Origin: Eikenella longinqua
GTDB taxonomy: Bacteria > Pseudomonadota > Gammaproteobacteria > Burkholderiales > Neisseriaceae
Assembly: GCF_001648355.1 (NCBI RefSeq)
Contig: NZ_LXSL01000011.1
Location: forward strand, 1-64,000
Length of the DNA: 64,000 bases
Direction of reading: 5' to 3'
Made by a program: the position numbers and the translations under genes. The notes under the pieces are model-generated. The model ran no database searches. It was not told the DNA's origin and worked only from the letters and a program-made list of their open reading frames with translations. Shown here piece after piece: positions 1 through 8,770 of the stretch; within the stretch, counting starts at the first letter, position 1, and each line of letters begins with the position of its first letter.

Positions 1-170
1 GCCAATTGTGCGAGCGTTTGCTTGCCGTGGATGTACTCTTGCAACAGTTGGCTGGGAGAAGGGAGTTTGGAGACGGGCAGGTACTTTTGGCAGGCGGAAC
101 ATTTATATCTTTGCCGGCCGTTTTTACGACCGTATTTGATTAGGGCATTTTTATAGCAAAAGGGGCATTT
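1..170 (-). pseudogene. Transposase N-terminal remnant (zinc-ribbon type), runs off the window
   Basis: The reverse strand reads about 56 residues beginning KCPFCYKNALIKYGRKNG and containing YKCSACQKYLP, then a helical stretch QLLQEYIHGKQTLAQL. Two CxxC knuckles followed by a helix-turn-helix-like segment are typical of the N-terminus of several insertion-sequence transposases. No start codon is in frame: a TAA (171-173) lies directly before the Lys codon, while an ATG (179-181) lies in another frame, separated by an A5 run. A length change in this run would restore MFVKCPFC, so the 5' end looks frameshifted. The rest of the element lies outside the window, so the IS family is not assigned. 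Confidence 0.6.
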
Positions 171-185
171 TTAACGAACATTGGC

Positions 186-231
186 AAAAAATCGCTGAAA
201 GCCGCGTATGGTAAGGCTTCCAGCGATTTTT
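186..231 (-). terminator. Intrinsic terminator downstream of lepB
   Basis: A long near-perfect inverted repeat (AAAAATCGCTGGAAGCC against GGCTTTCAGCGATTTTTT, one mismatch) with an 11-nt loop; the reverse strand ends in a T run. It lies 130 bp past the lepB stop and can work in both directions. It could instead belong to the end of the adjacent IS remnant. Confidence 0.6.
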
Positions 232-286
232 ACCATCCCTTTTGTCCTTTAGTCCTAGCCTTCCCAACTCAAGCACGCAACAAAAA

Positions 287-353
287 AGGCTACCTGAAAA
301 ACTTTAGCTTCGCACAGACTGCGCTGCGCTTCGTCTTCAGGTAGCCTTTTGCC
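287..353. repeat. Inverted DUS pair bounding a short intergenic repeat
   Basis: AGGCTACCTGAA near 287 and TTCAGGTAGCCT near 341 enclose a short AGCTTCGCA-containing segment, a degenerate member of the DUS-bounded repeat family seen throughout the window. It lies just after the lepB stop codon. Confidence 0.6.
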
Positions 354-363
354 GTGTCGGCTC

Positions 364-1404
364 TTAGCGGATGGAATTGCCGATGCGCGACCTGTCGCCC
401 ACGTTCATCCACACGAAAAATGCCTTACCCACCAGCAGTTTGTCGTCCACAAAGCCCCAGTAGCGCGAATCGGCGCTGCTGTCGCGGTTGTCGCCCATAG
501 CGAAATATTTGCCTGCCGGCACGGTGCATTTGAAGCCGCTGCCGTCTGCCTCGTATTCGCAATGTTCGCGCAGGCCGCTTTGGTAGCCGCTTTGGGCGAA
601 ATCGTTGGCCGATTGGGCGAGGAAGGGGATGGACACCGTGGGTGCGTCTTCGTTTTTCAGCACTTCAAACTGCCGGCCTTCCCAGTTAGCCGTAAAACGG
701 GCGGCTTCCAAGATTCTGTTTGCATTGAAATCATCGGGATAGCTGTAGGCGGCGGCGAAGGTATCCTGCTCGGTTTTGCCGTTTACCGTCAGCACCTTAT
801 TGCGGTATTCCACCACGTCGCCCGGCAGCCCGACGATGCGCTTGATGTAGTTGATGTCGGGGTTTACGGGATAGTTGAACACCACCACATCGCCGCGCTG
901 CACCTGCCCCACCGGAATCAGCACATTGTTCAACACCGGTACGCGGATGCCGTAGGTGAACTTGTTCACCAGCACAAAATCGCCCTTCACCAGCCCCGGC
1001 CGCATCGAGCTGGAAGGAATCTGGAAAGGCTCGGCCACAAAGGTGCGCAACACAAACACCACCAAAATCAGCGGGAAAAAGCTGCCCATGTAGTCGCGGA
1101 AATGGTTGTCGTCGCGGTCGGTTTCGGCGCTGTAGCCGGGCGCTTGCCGCCGCTGCTTGCGCGCCATCCGCGCCCACAGCCACACCGCGCCGGTGAGCAG
1201 CACCAAAATCAGCAGCACGGCGGTGAGGCTAATCACTTTGGCCAGCAGGCCGAAGGCACCCACCATCATCAAAAGGTAGCCCCATTGCAGGCCGCCGCTC
1301 CATTCGCCGTTGTTCTGCCGCGTTTTCCCGCTCGCGGCAAACAGCACGATACCGGCAACCAAGGCGGCGATGGCGGCATAGAGGATTGTGTTGGATTGTT
1401 CCAC
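364..1404 (-). CDS. lepB: Signal peptidase I (LepB)
   Basis: This inner-membrane serine protease removes signal peptides from Sec- and Tat-exported proteins. The 346-residue protein has N-terminal membrane segments (about 8-25 and 42-78) and a third hydrophobic stretch (about 109-122) before the catalytic domain. The catalytic Ser is S133 in PSSSMRPG and the general-base Lys is K188 in YIKRIVGLPGD; the conserved GDNRDSSADSRYWGFV box follows near the C-terminus. The start appears to be GTG with a weak AGGAAC upstream. lepB usually follows lepA directly; here lepA is about 2.2 kb upstream, separated by accessory genes. Identity is very secure; the exact start is less so. Confidence 0.95.
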   Translation of the reverse strand: MEQSNTILYAAIAALVAGIVLFAASGKTRQNNGEWSGGLQWGYLLMMVGAFGLLAKVISLTAVLLILVLLTGAVWLWARMARKQRRQAPGYSAETDRDDNHFRDYMGSFFPLILVVFVLRTFVAEPFQIPSSSMRPGLVKGDFVLVNKFTYGIRVPVLNNVLIPVGQVQRGDVVVFNYPVNPDINYIKRIVGLPGDVVEYRNKVLTVNGKTEQDTFAAAYSYPDDFNANRILEAARFTANWEGRQFEVLKNEDAPTVSIPFLAQSANDFAQSGYQSGLREHCEYEADGSGFKCTVPAGKYFAMGDNRDSSADSRYWGFVDDKLLVGKAFFVWMNVGDRSRIGNSIR

Positions 1405-1433
1405 TTTAATTTTGTTCCTATGTTGCGGTCTTC

Positions 1434-1868
1434 TTAGAGAGAGGCTACCTGAAAATCAAACGGATTCAATAATGCCACGCCCATGCCGGCAAAATCTGCA
1501 GTATTGCGCGTAACCAAAGTGAGGCGGTGCTGCATGGCGGTGGCGGCAATCCAGGAGTTGTTTTCGGGCGATTTATCCGGAATATGCAGGGTGGCGCAAA
1601 TAGCGGCGGTGATATCGTCTATGCCCAAAATCCGCCCGTGCATCGATGGTTTGAACGTATGCTCAAACCATTGGCGGAGCACCACGCCTTGGGCCGGATC
1701 TTTATTGGCCATCCCCAGCACCCCGCGCTCAATTTCCATCGCCACCACTACACTGGTAAAAAATTGTTCTGTTTTAATGGTTTGTGCCCAAGCCGCCACA
1801 TTCGGATTGGCCTTGCCTTTAGGCAACAAACGCAATTCTCGAAAGATATTGGTATCTAGTAGATACAT
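1434..1868 (-). CDS. PIN-domain toxin of a type II toxin-antitoxin pair (FitB/VapC-like)
   Basis: The 144-residue protein has the PIN-domain pattern: D5 in LLDTNIF, E45 in VVAMEIERG, D84/D85 in GIDD, and LTLVTRNTADFAG near the C-terminus. VapC/FitB toxins are Mg-dependent ribonucleases held inactive by the upstream antitoxin. The acidic residue normally found in the D-x-[LW]-IAATA motif reads N104 here (NNSWIAATA), so one metal-binding position may be missing. The gene begins directly after the antitoxin stop (TAA then ATG, no gap), so the two are translationally linked. Its last codons come from a DNA uptake sequence and encode FQVASL. Family is clear; activity is uncertain. Confidence 0.88.
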   Translation of the reverse strand: MYLLDTNIFRELRLLPKGKANPNVAAWAQTIKTEQFFTSVVVAMEIERGVLGMANKDPAQGVVLRQWFEHTFKPSMHGRILGIDDITAAICATLHIPDKSPENNSWIAATAMQHRLTLVTRNTADFAGMGVALLNPFDFQVASL

Positions 1869-2129
1869 TTATTCGCCGCCCCAGTCCAATTGTTTCCGTT
1901 GCCTGGCACTGCGCGGCGACACATCCCAATTGGTTTCGGCTACCTCGGGATTGGCGCAACCAAACCATTCAGCCAGGGTCTCGGGCTGTTTTTTCTGATT
2001 ATCTTCTTGATAAGCCTGCAAAATATAGGCAGGTTTGCCGTATTTGGTAATAATCACGGGCTCGCGGTCAGCCAGGCTTTGCGCTTTGTTGGTGTAGCGG
2101 TTGAAGTCTTGGCAAGTCATGATTTGCAT
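1869..2129 (-). CDS. Phd/YefM-family antitoxin
   Basis: An 86-residue protein with a Phd/YefM-like N-terminus (MTCQDFNRYTNKAQSLAD..PVIITKYGKPAYILQ), the part that dimerises and binds the operator. The acidic, flexible C-terminus (QPETLAEW..NWDVSPRSARQRKQLDW) would wrap around the toxin. A good AGGAG lies six bases before the ATG. It is the first gene of a two-gene operon with the PIN toxin and is expected to autorepress it; no operator was identified. The pair sits between lepA and lepB, an accessory position. Confidence 0.85.
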   Translation of the reverse strand: MQIMTCQDFNRYTNKAQSLADREPVIITKYGKPAYILQAYQEDNQKKQPETLAEWFGCANPEVAETNWDVSPRSARQRKQLDWGGE

Positions 2130-2213
2130 GATGGGCTCCTACAAATAACATGCGTCAAGATTACTACTTTTGCGAAAAAAAATCTACTTTCATGTATCTC
2201 AAACCATCTGAAC

Positions 2214-2566
2214 CTAATTTGCCAATTCATGAGCCGAAATATGTCTGCAACACTCCCCAACCGAGGACAAAAGCAGCAAAGGCAAGAAAAGGTGCCATAC
2301 CAAGTAAAACCACAAAATAAACCAACCTCGCCACACTTCTCCATATACTACAGTGGTGTGAATGGCAAAATCAGCATGGAATACAAGGTTATTTCAACCA
2401 TACCATCGCTCAACATTTCCCGTGACAAGGGAAAATTAGACATAGCAAGCCAAAAAATCGGCATCCATACCGGAGAAGTTAAAGCAACCAAGGAATACAA
2501 CCAGCGCCACCAGTAATGGCGAACAGGCGGTTTCGGTGAACGTTTCTGTATCCGAATTTTCCCCAT
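2214..2566 (-). pseudogene. Frameshifted small membrane protein, unknown function
   Basis: An ATG at 2566 opens a 72-residue frame with hydrophobic segments WLYSLVALTSPVWMPIFWLAM and EITLYSMLILPF, stopping at TAG (2348-2350). Reading on in another frame from just before the stop continues with a further hydrophobic segment (WFILWFYLVWHLFLPLLLLSS) to a TAG at 2214. This suggests one three-segment membrane protein broken by a small indel. The family is not recognised. The alternative is an intact 72-residue protein with unrelated sequence downstream. Confidence 0.4.
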
Positions 2567-2632
2567 AAGCTCGCACCCCCTGTAATCAGGCCACCTGAAA
2601 CCGACAGTCTCGATAAATCAATATATTACCTA

Positions 2633-2902
2633 TCACCTGCCCCGCCCGATGCCGAAGCCGTAGGCCGTTTCGCCGTTTACCTCGCGGCAGGCTACCTGAA
2701 AATACTGATAGCGGGGATTGTCTCCGTTCAAAAACAGCACGGGCGTGCCGTCTGGGCAGAATTGTCGGAATTGCGCCAATACTTCCGGCGCGGCGGAAAC
2801 GGCCAGCGGTTCGGTTTGCCCCGGCTTCTCCGGCTGCGGATTGGGCGCGGCACAGGCAGCGGAAGCCGCACAAACTGCCAGCATTGAAAAAAGGGTTTTC
2901 AT
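2633..2902 (-). CDS. Small secreted protein, unknown function
   Basis: An 89-residue protein with a signal-peptide-like start (MKTLFSMLAVCAASAACAAPN). SAAC is a poor lipobox, so it may be cleaved periplasmic or a lipoprotein. The mature part is Pro-rich (PNPQPEKPGQTEP) and then has two Cys (FCPDGTPVLFLNGDNPRYQYFQVACREVNGE) that could form a disulfide. FQVA is encoded by an internal DNA uptake sequence. AGGGAAG lies upstream of the ATG. The C-terminus ends in GIGRGR. I do not recognise the family. Confidence 0.6.
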   Translation of the reverse strand: MKTLFSMLAVCAASAACAAPNPQPEKPGQTEPLAVSAAPEVLAQFRQFCPDGTPVLFLNGDNPRYQYFQVACREVNGETAYGFGIGRGR

Positions 2903-2956
2903 AAATCGGCTTCCCTAGAATTTAGGCCACTGTTATTCCCACGCTGGGATAGTACG

Positions 2957-3526
2957 TTATTTCACAAACAGGCGTTTATATGCCATATGGCTCTCAATAT
3001 TGGCTTTGACATCTTTCTCATCCCACACTTGCAATTCCCAAGGGTAGTAGAAATTACTACCGTTTTTGAAATAAATATGGATGCCAATATAGCCGTCCAC
3101 ATCGCGCAGATACCAGTTTTTTAAGCCGTATTCTGCTTTCCAGACATCCAATTTTTCCATAATTTCCGCCACGCTCTCGGAAGGCAGAATCACACGCGCA
3201 CCGAAAATGTCGTTTAGGATATTGTTTACGGGATATTGGTTGTCCCGCGCCAGATAGCGGCTGATTTTGTCATGAATGCTTTCGGCAGTTTTCACTCGGT
3301 AGAAAAAATCGATGCCGCGCATATCGGCAAAGGCCAAATAGTCGTTAATCGCCTCATGCAGATTCAGGCGGTAGGACAAAATATGTTCAATCGTCACATT
3401 TTTCAGCGTGTGCGACAGATTGATTTTCTGCACCTTGCCCGTTTCAAAATAATCCTGCGAATATTGTGCGTGGATGCGGTTGATTTCGCGGATTAAGCGT
3501 TCGGTTTTTTGAACCCGAGTTTCCAT
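2957..3526 (-). CDS. Stand-alone RelA/SpoT-domain protein (small alarmone-synthetase-like)
   Basis: The 189-residue protein resembles the nucleotidyltransferase domain of (p)ppGpp synthetases without HD, TGS or ACT domains. Visible positions are R77/K79/S83/K87 in FYRVKTAESIHDK, D106/G109/R111 in NDIFGARVIL, G145/Y146/H150 in DGYIGIHIYFK, E164/Q166 in WELQVW, and H180/K184 in ESHMAYK. Synthetases usually have EIQIRT where this has ELQVWD, so the acceptor pocket differs. Relatives include small alarmone synthetases and toxSAS toxins that pyrophosphorylate tRNA or make ppApp; the substrate here is unknown. It lies just downstream of lepA and upstream of the PIN toxin-antitoxin pair, but its own antitoxin is not obvious. 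Confidence 0.65.
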   Translation of the reverse strand: METRVQKTERLIREINRIHAQYSQDYFETGKVQKINLSHTLKNVTIEHILSYRLNLHEAINDYLAFADMRGIDFFYRVKTAESIHDKISRYLARDNQYPVNNILNDIFGARVILPSESVAEIMEKLDVWKAEYGLKNWYLRDVDGYIGIHIYFKNGSNFYYPWELQVWDEKDVKANIESHMAYKRLFVK

Positions 3527-3562
3527 AGTCAGTCATCCCGTTTTCAGGTAGCCTGAATGCGG

Positions 3563-5356
<1,794 letters not shown>

Positions 5357-5410
5357 AATGGCCGGGCAGTTAAGTGTGCTGTCGTTATGCGGATAAGGCG
5401 GAATCGGCAA

Positions 5411-5500
5411 AGCAGGCTACCTGAAAATGATGTCTTGGTAATGCCAAGGCTGAGTTTCTGCGAAGCTAAAGCGTGAGCTTCAACGCAGTTAAAAATATTA
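5411..5500. repeat. DUS-linked intergenic repeat copy upstream of lepA
   Basis: AGGCTACCTGAAAA is followed by GTTTCTGCGAAGCTAAAGCG and AGCTTCAACGCAGTTAAAA, the core modules of the window's intergenic repeat. No gene is seen in 5357-5706 apart from this repeat and the putative zapG promoter. Confidence 0.6.
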
Positions 5501-5662
5501 GGCGCGCCGCCGAAACCGAACTGCGCATTTTAGCCGAAAACGCTTGAAGCTGCCCGAGAATTTGCAGCAGGCCGGCCATTGGGGCGCTCCCGGCTGCGGC
5601 GCTTATGCCCGCTGCGGCACAATCCGCCTATCCCGCCCTATCGGCCCGCCCGAAAATTGCTA

Positions 5663-5668
5663 TACAAT
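5663..5668 (+). promoter_or_regulatory. Putative -10 of zapG promoter
   Basis: TACAAT within GCTATACAATAGCG lies about 40 bp before the zapG ATG. No convincing -35 is visible. AAGGAGAAACC precedes the ATG as ribosome binding site. Confidence 0.4.
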
Positions 5669-5706
5669 AGCGCATCTGCGCCCGTCTATTTCCAAGGAGA
5701 AACCAC

Positions 5707-6309
5707 ATGAACAATCTGCCGCTCATCACCCAACTTCTGCTGGCCGGCCTCGGCGGCTTCCTTATCGGCGTCCTCATCACCCTCTTGCTCAAACGCGGCA
5801 ACCGCAAGCAGCAAGCCGAATTGGAAGAAGCAAAAAAAGCCCTGCAAGACTACCGCGAAGCCGTAAACCACCACTTTATCGACACCGCCGACGCCGTGGA
5901 CGAGCTCACCCGCAGCTACCAAAACGTGTTTGCCCAGCTCAGCCGCGGCGCCGAAGAGCTGATGACGCCCGAAGCCTACCGCAGCCAAATCGAGCAGCGC
6001 AGCGGCCAAACCATCACCCTGTCTTACCTCGCCGACGCCGAAGCCCCCGATGCGGCAGACGCGCCCGAGCAGCGCATCCAGCTGGTGCCGTACAATGCGC
6101 CCGTGCCCCAGCAAAACGACTTAGACGAAGCCGATGCCGCCGCCGATGCGCCCGTGTTCAACCCCGCGCCGAACACCGCCAGCGTCGAGCTCGCCGCCCA
6201 GCCTGCCGAAGCGCCCGCCGCCGACAGCGCCCCGGCAGCCGAGCCCGCTGCGGAAACTGCCGCCGAAGCAGAATCTACCGCAGAAGAAGAACCTGCGCCC
6301 AAAGCTTAG
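5707..6309 (+). CDS. zapG: YhcB/ZapG family membrane protein (DUF1043)
   Basis: A 200-residue protein with one N-terminal membrane span (about 6-28, LLLAGLGGFLIGVLITLLL). A basic turn and a coiled coil follow (KQQAELEEAKKALQDYREAVNHHFIDTADAVDELTRSYQNVFAQLSRGAEELM), the YhcB signature. In gamma-proteobacteria YhcB/ZapG links cell elongation and division at the inner membrane. The last ~90 residues are low-complexity Ala/Pro/Glu (AEPAAETAAEAESTAEEEPAPKA), as often in neisserial homologues. It is transcribed alone and ends at an inverted DUS hairpin. Family is secure; function follows the family. Confidence 0.85.
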   Translation: MNNLPLITQLLLAGLGGFLIGVLITLLLKRGNRKQQAELEEAKKALQDYREAVNHHFIDTADAVDELTRSYQNVFAQLSRGAEELMTPEAYRSQIEQRSGQTITLSYLADAEAPDAADAPEQRIQLVPYNAPVPQQNDLDEADAAADAPVFNPAPNTASVELAAQPAEAPAADSAPAAEPAAETAAEAESTAEEEPAPKA

Positions 6310-6324
6310 CAGCCAACCCACACC

Positions 6325-6367
6325 AAAAGGCTACCTGAAAAGTGCGGACATTTTTCAGGTAGCCTTT
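6325..6367 (+). terminator. Inverted DUS hairpin, zapG terminator
   Basis: AAAAGGCTACCTGAAAA and TTTTTCAGGTAGCCTTT form a 16-bp stem with a short loop and a T-rich 3' flank, just after the zapG stop. In Neisseriaceae paired uptake sequences often double as intrinsic terminators. Confidence 0.7.
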
Positions 6368-6408
6368 GTGTTGCCTGCTATGGCTGAAACGGGTGTTCAA
6401 ACAAGCAA

Positions 6409-6423
6409 TATAGTGGATTAACA
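6409..6423. repeat. Solo Correia-like terminal inverted repeat
   Basis: TATAGTGGATTAACA matches the outer end of the complete Correia-like element at 31562. No partner end is found nearby, so this is probably a remnant. Confidence 0.45.
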
Positions 6424-6451
6424 AACTGGCTGCAAAACAAGCGGCAGCTTT

Positions 6452-6548
6452 AAGGCTACCTGAAAAAGGCTACCTGAAAGCGCAAGCTTCAACGTAGTTA
6501 AAACGAGCTCCGCGAGTTTCTGCGAAGCTAAAATTTTCAGGTAGCCTT
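6452..6548. repeat. DUS-bounded intergenic repeat (clear copy)
   Basis: Two AGGCTACCTGAA copies, then AGCTTCAACGTAGTTAAAACGAG, CGAGTTTCTGCGAAGCTAAAA, then TTTTCAGGTAGCC. The inner modules are imperfectly complementary (AGCTTC..GCAG..). It lies downstream of fpr. Confidence 0.65.
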
Positions 6549-6573
6549 TCGGTTTATCGCGGCAAGCCGGCGT

Positions 6574-7350
6574 TTATTGGTCCACAAACGCGCGCTCGAT
6601 CAGATAATCGCCGCGCTGCCCCATTTTGGGCGACACGGTGAGGCCGAAGCTGTTGAGCACGTCGCTGGTGTCTTTGAGCATGGCCGGGCTGCCGCACAGC
6701 ATGGCGCGGTCGTCTTGCGGGTTGATGGGCGGCAGGCCGATGTCGGCAAACAGTTTGCCGCTCTTCATCAGGTCGGTGAGGCGGCCTTCGTGTTGGAAGG
6801 GCTCGCGCGACACGATGGGGTAGTAGATGAGCTTTTCGCGGATCATTTCGCCTAGGTATTCGTGGTTGGGCAGCTCTTGGGTGAAGCGGTCGTAGTAGGC
6901 GAGGTCTTTTTTGTAGCGCACGCCGTGCACGAGGATCACTTTTTCAAACTGCTCATACACTTCCGGATCCTTGGTGATGCTCAAAAACGGGGCGATGCCG
7001 GTGCCGGTGGAGAGCAGGTAGAGGTGTTTGCCGGGGTTGAGATCGCCGCAAATCAGGGTGCCGGTGGGCTTTTTGCTGATGAGCACTTCGTCGCCCACTT
7101 TGAGGTGTTGCAGGCGGCTGGTGAGAGGGCCGTCGGGCACTTTGATGCTGAAGAATTCGAGGTGCTCTTCCCAGTTGGCGGAGGCGACGCTGTAGGCGCG
7201 CATCAGGGGTTTGCCGTCCACCAGCAGGCCGACCATCACGAACTGGCCGTTTTCAAAACGCAGGCTGTCGTCGCGGGTGCAGGTGAAGGTGAAGTAGGCG
7301 TCGGTCCAGTGGTGGACGGACAAAACTGTTTGTGTGTTGAAGGCTGCCAT
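6574..7350 (-). CDS. fpr: Ferredoxin/flavodoxin-NADP+ reductase
   Basis: This FAD enzyme moves electrons between NADPH and ferredoxin or flavodoxin, supporting Fe-S and oxidative-stress metabolism. The start chosen (MAAFNTQTVLSV) has AGAAAGA seven bases upstream and gives 258 residues, the size of the Azotobacter-type FPR subgroup; an upstream in-frame start would add eight residues. FAD binding is shown by RAYSVAS and the NADP domain by LLSTGTGIAPFLSI and LCGSPAML. The C-terminus (GQRGDYLIERAFVDQ) has the extension typical of bacterial subclass I enzymes. It is monocistronic, with repeats on both sides. Confidence 0.93.
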   Translation of the reverse strand: MAAFNTQTVLSVHHWTDAYFTFTCTRDDSLRFENGQFVMVGLLVDGKPLMRAYSVASANWEEHLEFFSIKVPDGPLTSRLQHLKVGDEVLISKKPTGTLICGDLNPGKHLYLLSTGTGIAPFLSITKDPEVYEQFEKVILVHGVRYKKDLAYYDRFTQELPNHEYLGEMIREKLIYYPIVSREPFQHEGRLTDLMKSGKLFADIGLPPINPQDDRAMLCGSPAMLKDTSDVLNSFGLTVSPKMGQRGDYLIERAFVDQ

Positions 7351-7449
7351 GTTGTCTTTCTGAAAGGGTAACACCGCGCGGCGGCGGAAAAATTTGCGAA
7401 TTATAGCATTGTGTTGGGGTGCGGAGAACTGGTTTGCAGGGTCGGGATA

Positions 7450-7590
7450 TTTTTCGCTTCGCGGAAACTTGCCTTGCCCGTTTTAACTACGTTGAAGCTT
7501 GCGCTTTAGCTTCACAGAAACTCCACCTTAGCTTCGCCAAGACATCGTTTTAACTGCGTTGAAACTCACGCTTTCAGGTAGCCTCTAGCC
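7450..7590. repeat. DUS-linked intergenic repeat array
   Basis: The stretch between fpr and the nuclease gene has no ORF. It holds several modules in reverse orientation (TTTTAACTACGTTGAAGCTT, TTAGCTTCACAGAAACTCC, CTTCGCCAAGACATCG, AACTGCGTTGAAACTCACG) and ends in TTCAGGTAGCC. Confidence 0.6.
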
Positions 7591-7607
7591 TGCGCGGCGG
7601 CCAAGGC

Positions 7608-8126
7608 TCAATGCGGCCTGCGCTGCTGCCGGCGAAACTGCCACGGCGCTTGTGGCGCATCCTGCCGCCACACGCCGGCACGGCGCTGTTTGGCGCCCTC
7701 TTCCGCTGCGGCATAGGCGGCGTAGGCCGACGGGCTCTGGCGCTGCCGGGCAAAACGGCGGTAGTGCCAGGCGCAGCCGTCGGCAATCTGCTGCCGGTTG
7801 ATGTCGGCGCCGTTGAGGCGGATATAGGCCACCTGTCGGCCGTGCGGGTCGGTGTCCACAATTTCGGCCTGCACACGCCGGTGCAGCACTTGTTCGGCCA
7901 AGCGATTGCGGCAGGAGCGGCCTTGCGGCTGCTCCAGCTCGGGCGCGTCGATGTCGGCAAGGCGGATTTTGTGCCGCTGCCCGGCGTGATCCAGCAGATG
8001 CAGGCTGTCGCCATCCCACACGCGTACCACTTCGCCGCTCACGGTTTCGGCCTGCGCGTGCAGGGCAAACAGCAAAACCGGCAGCAGCGCGATGGTGTTA
8101 GCTTTGCAGAAACTCGCTTTGCCCAT
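7608..8126 (-). CDS. Secreted thermonuclease-like (SNase) nuclease
   Basis: A 172-residue exported staphylococcal-nuclease-fold protein. The signal peptide is MGKASFCKANTIALLPVLLFALHAQA with cleavage before ETVSG. Catalytic motifs are VWDGDSLHLL (D38, D40), IRLADIDAPE (R55, D58/D60) and YIRLNGADINRQQIADGCAW. Such enzymes degrade extracellular or imported DNA and RNA. An alternative ATG at 8177 overlaps the rdgB stop (TGATG) and would add 17 residues, including GYLK encoded by a DNA uptake sequence; it would spoil the signal peptide, so 8126 is preferred. Genes 13-rdgB-nuclease form a tight cluster. Confidence 0.85.
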   Translation of the reverse strand: MGKASFCKANTIALLPVLLFALHAQAETVSGEVVRVWDGDSLHLLDHAGQRHKIRLADIDAPELEQPQGRSCRNRLAEQVLHRRVQAEIVDTDPHGRQVAYIRLNGADINRQQIADGCAWHYRRFARQRQSPSAYAAYAAAEEGAKQRRAGVWRQDAPQAPWQFRRQQRRPH

Positions 8127-8176
8127 TTTCAGGTAGCCTTTGCGGCGCCGGGATAGAAACCAGCTCATTTTGCCCA

Positions 8177-8770
8177 TCACCGCCAATCGGCGCGGATTTT
8201 CGCCAGCAGCTGCTGTACGGCCTGTGCACGGTGGCTGAGGCGGTTTTTGGTGTCCGGCGCAAGCTGGGCGGCGGTTTGCCCCAGCTCGGGCAGGAAGAAA
8301 TGCGGGTCGTAGCCGAAGCCGTGGCTGCCAGCAGCTTCGTGCTGCCATTGCCCGTGCCACACGCCTTCGGCAATTAGCGGCTGCGGGTCGTTTGCATGGC
8401 GCACCAGCACCAGCAGGCACACGTAATACACGGCCAAATCGCCCCGTGCGGCCAAATCGGCGCCTAGCTTGGCATTGTTGGCGGCATCGGAGCGCGGCTC
8501 GCCGGCATAGCGTGCGGAAAGCACGCCCGGCGCACCGCCCAGCGCGGGTGCGCAAATGCCGCTGTCGTCGGCCAGCGCGGGCAGGCCGCTGTGCCGGCTG
8601 GCGTGCCGCGCCTTGGCCAGCGCGTTTTCCACAAAAGTGCAGTGCGGCTCGGGGCATTCGGGCACGGCAAAATCCGACTGCGCGCGCACCCGCCAGCCCA
8701 AATCAGCAAACAGGGCGCCAAATTCGCGCAGCTTGCCCGCATTGCCGCTGGCCAAAACCAATTCTTTCAT
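8177..8770 (-). CDS. rdgB: dITP/XTP pyrophosphatase (RdgB/HAM1 family)
   Basis: This enzyme hydrolyses non-canonical purine nucleoside triphosphates (dITP, XTP) to monophosphates and so protects DNA from base-analogue incorporation. The 197-residue form starting MKELVLASGNAGKLREF has the family N-terminal SGNxxK motif, then FVENALAKARHAS, LADDSGIC, GVLSARYAG and SHGFGYDPHFFLPE near the C-terminus. The upstream in-frame extension is unrelated sequence. Its start overlaps the preceding small membrane gene by 4 bp (ATGA) and its stop abuts the nuclease start region, indicating a coupled operon. Confidence 0.95.
   Translation of the reverse strand: MKELVLASGNAGKLREFGALFADLGWRVRAQSDFAVPECPEPHCTFVENALAKARHASRHSGLPALADDSGICAPALGGAPGVLSARYAGEPRSDAANNAKLGADLAARGDLAVYYVCLLVLVRHANDPQPLIAEGVWHGQWQHEAAGSHGFGYDPHFFLPELGQTAAQLAPDTKNRLSHRAQAVQQLLAKIRADWR

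Noticed and set aside
349..1437. 362-codon plus-strand frame over lepB
   Set aside because: Antisense shadow of lepB, rich in His and Gln.
5357..5410. 18-residue N-terminal extension of LepA
   Set aside because: Not part of the conserved family start; the HID-GKS motif sits at the normal distance from the chosen Met.
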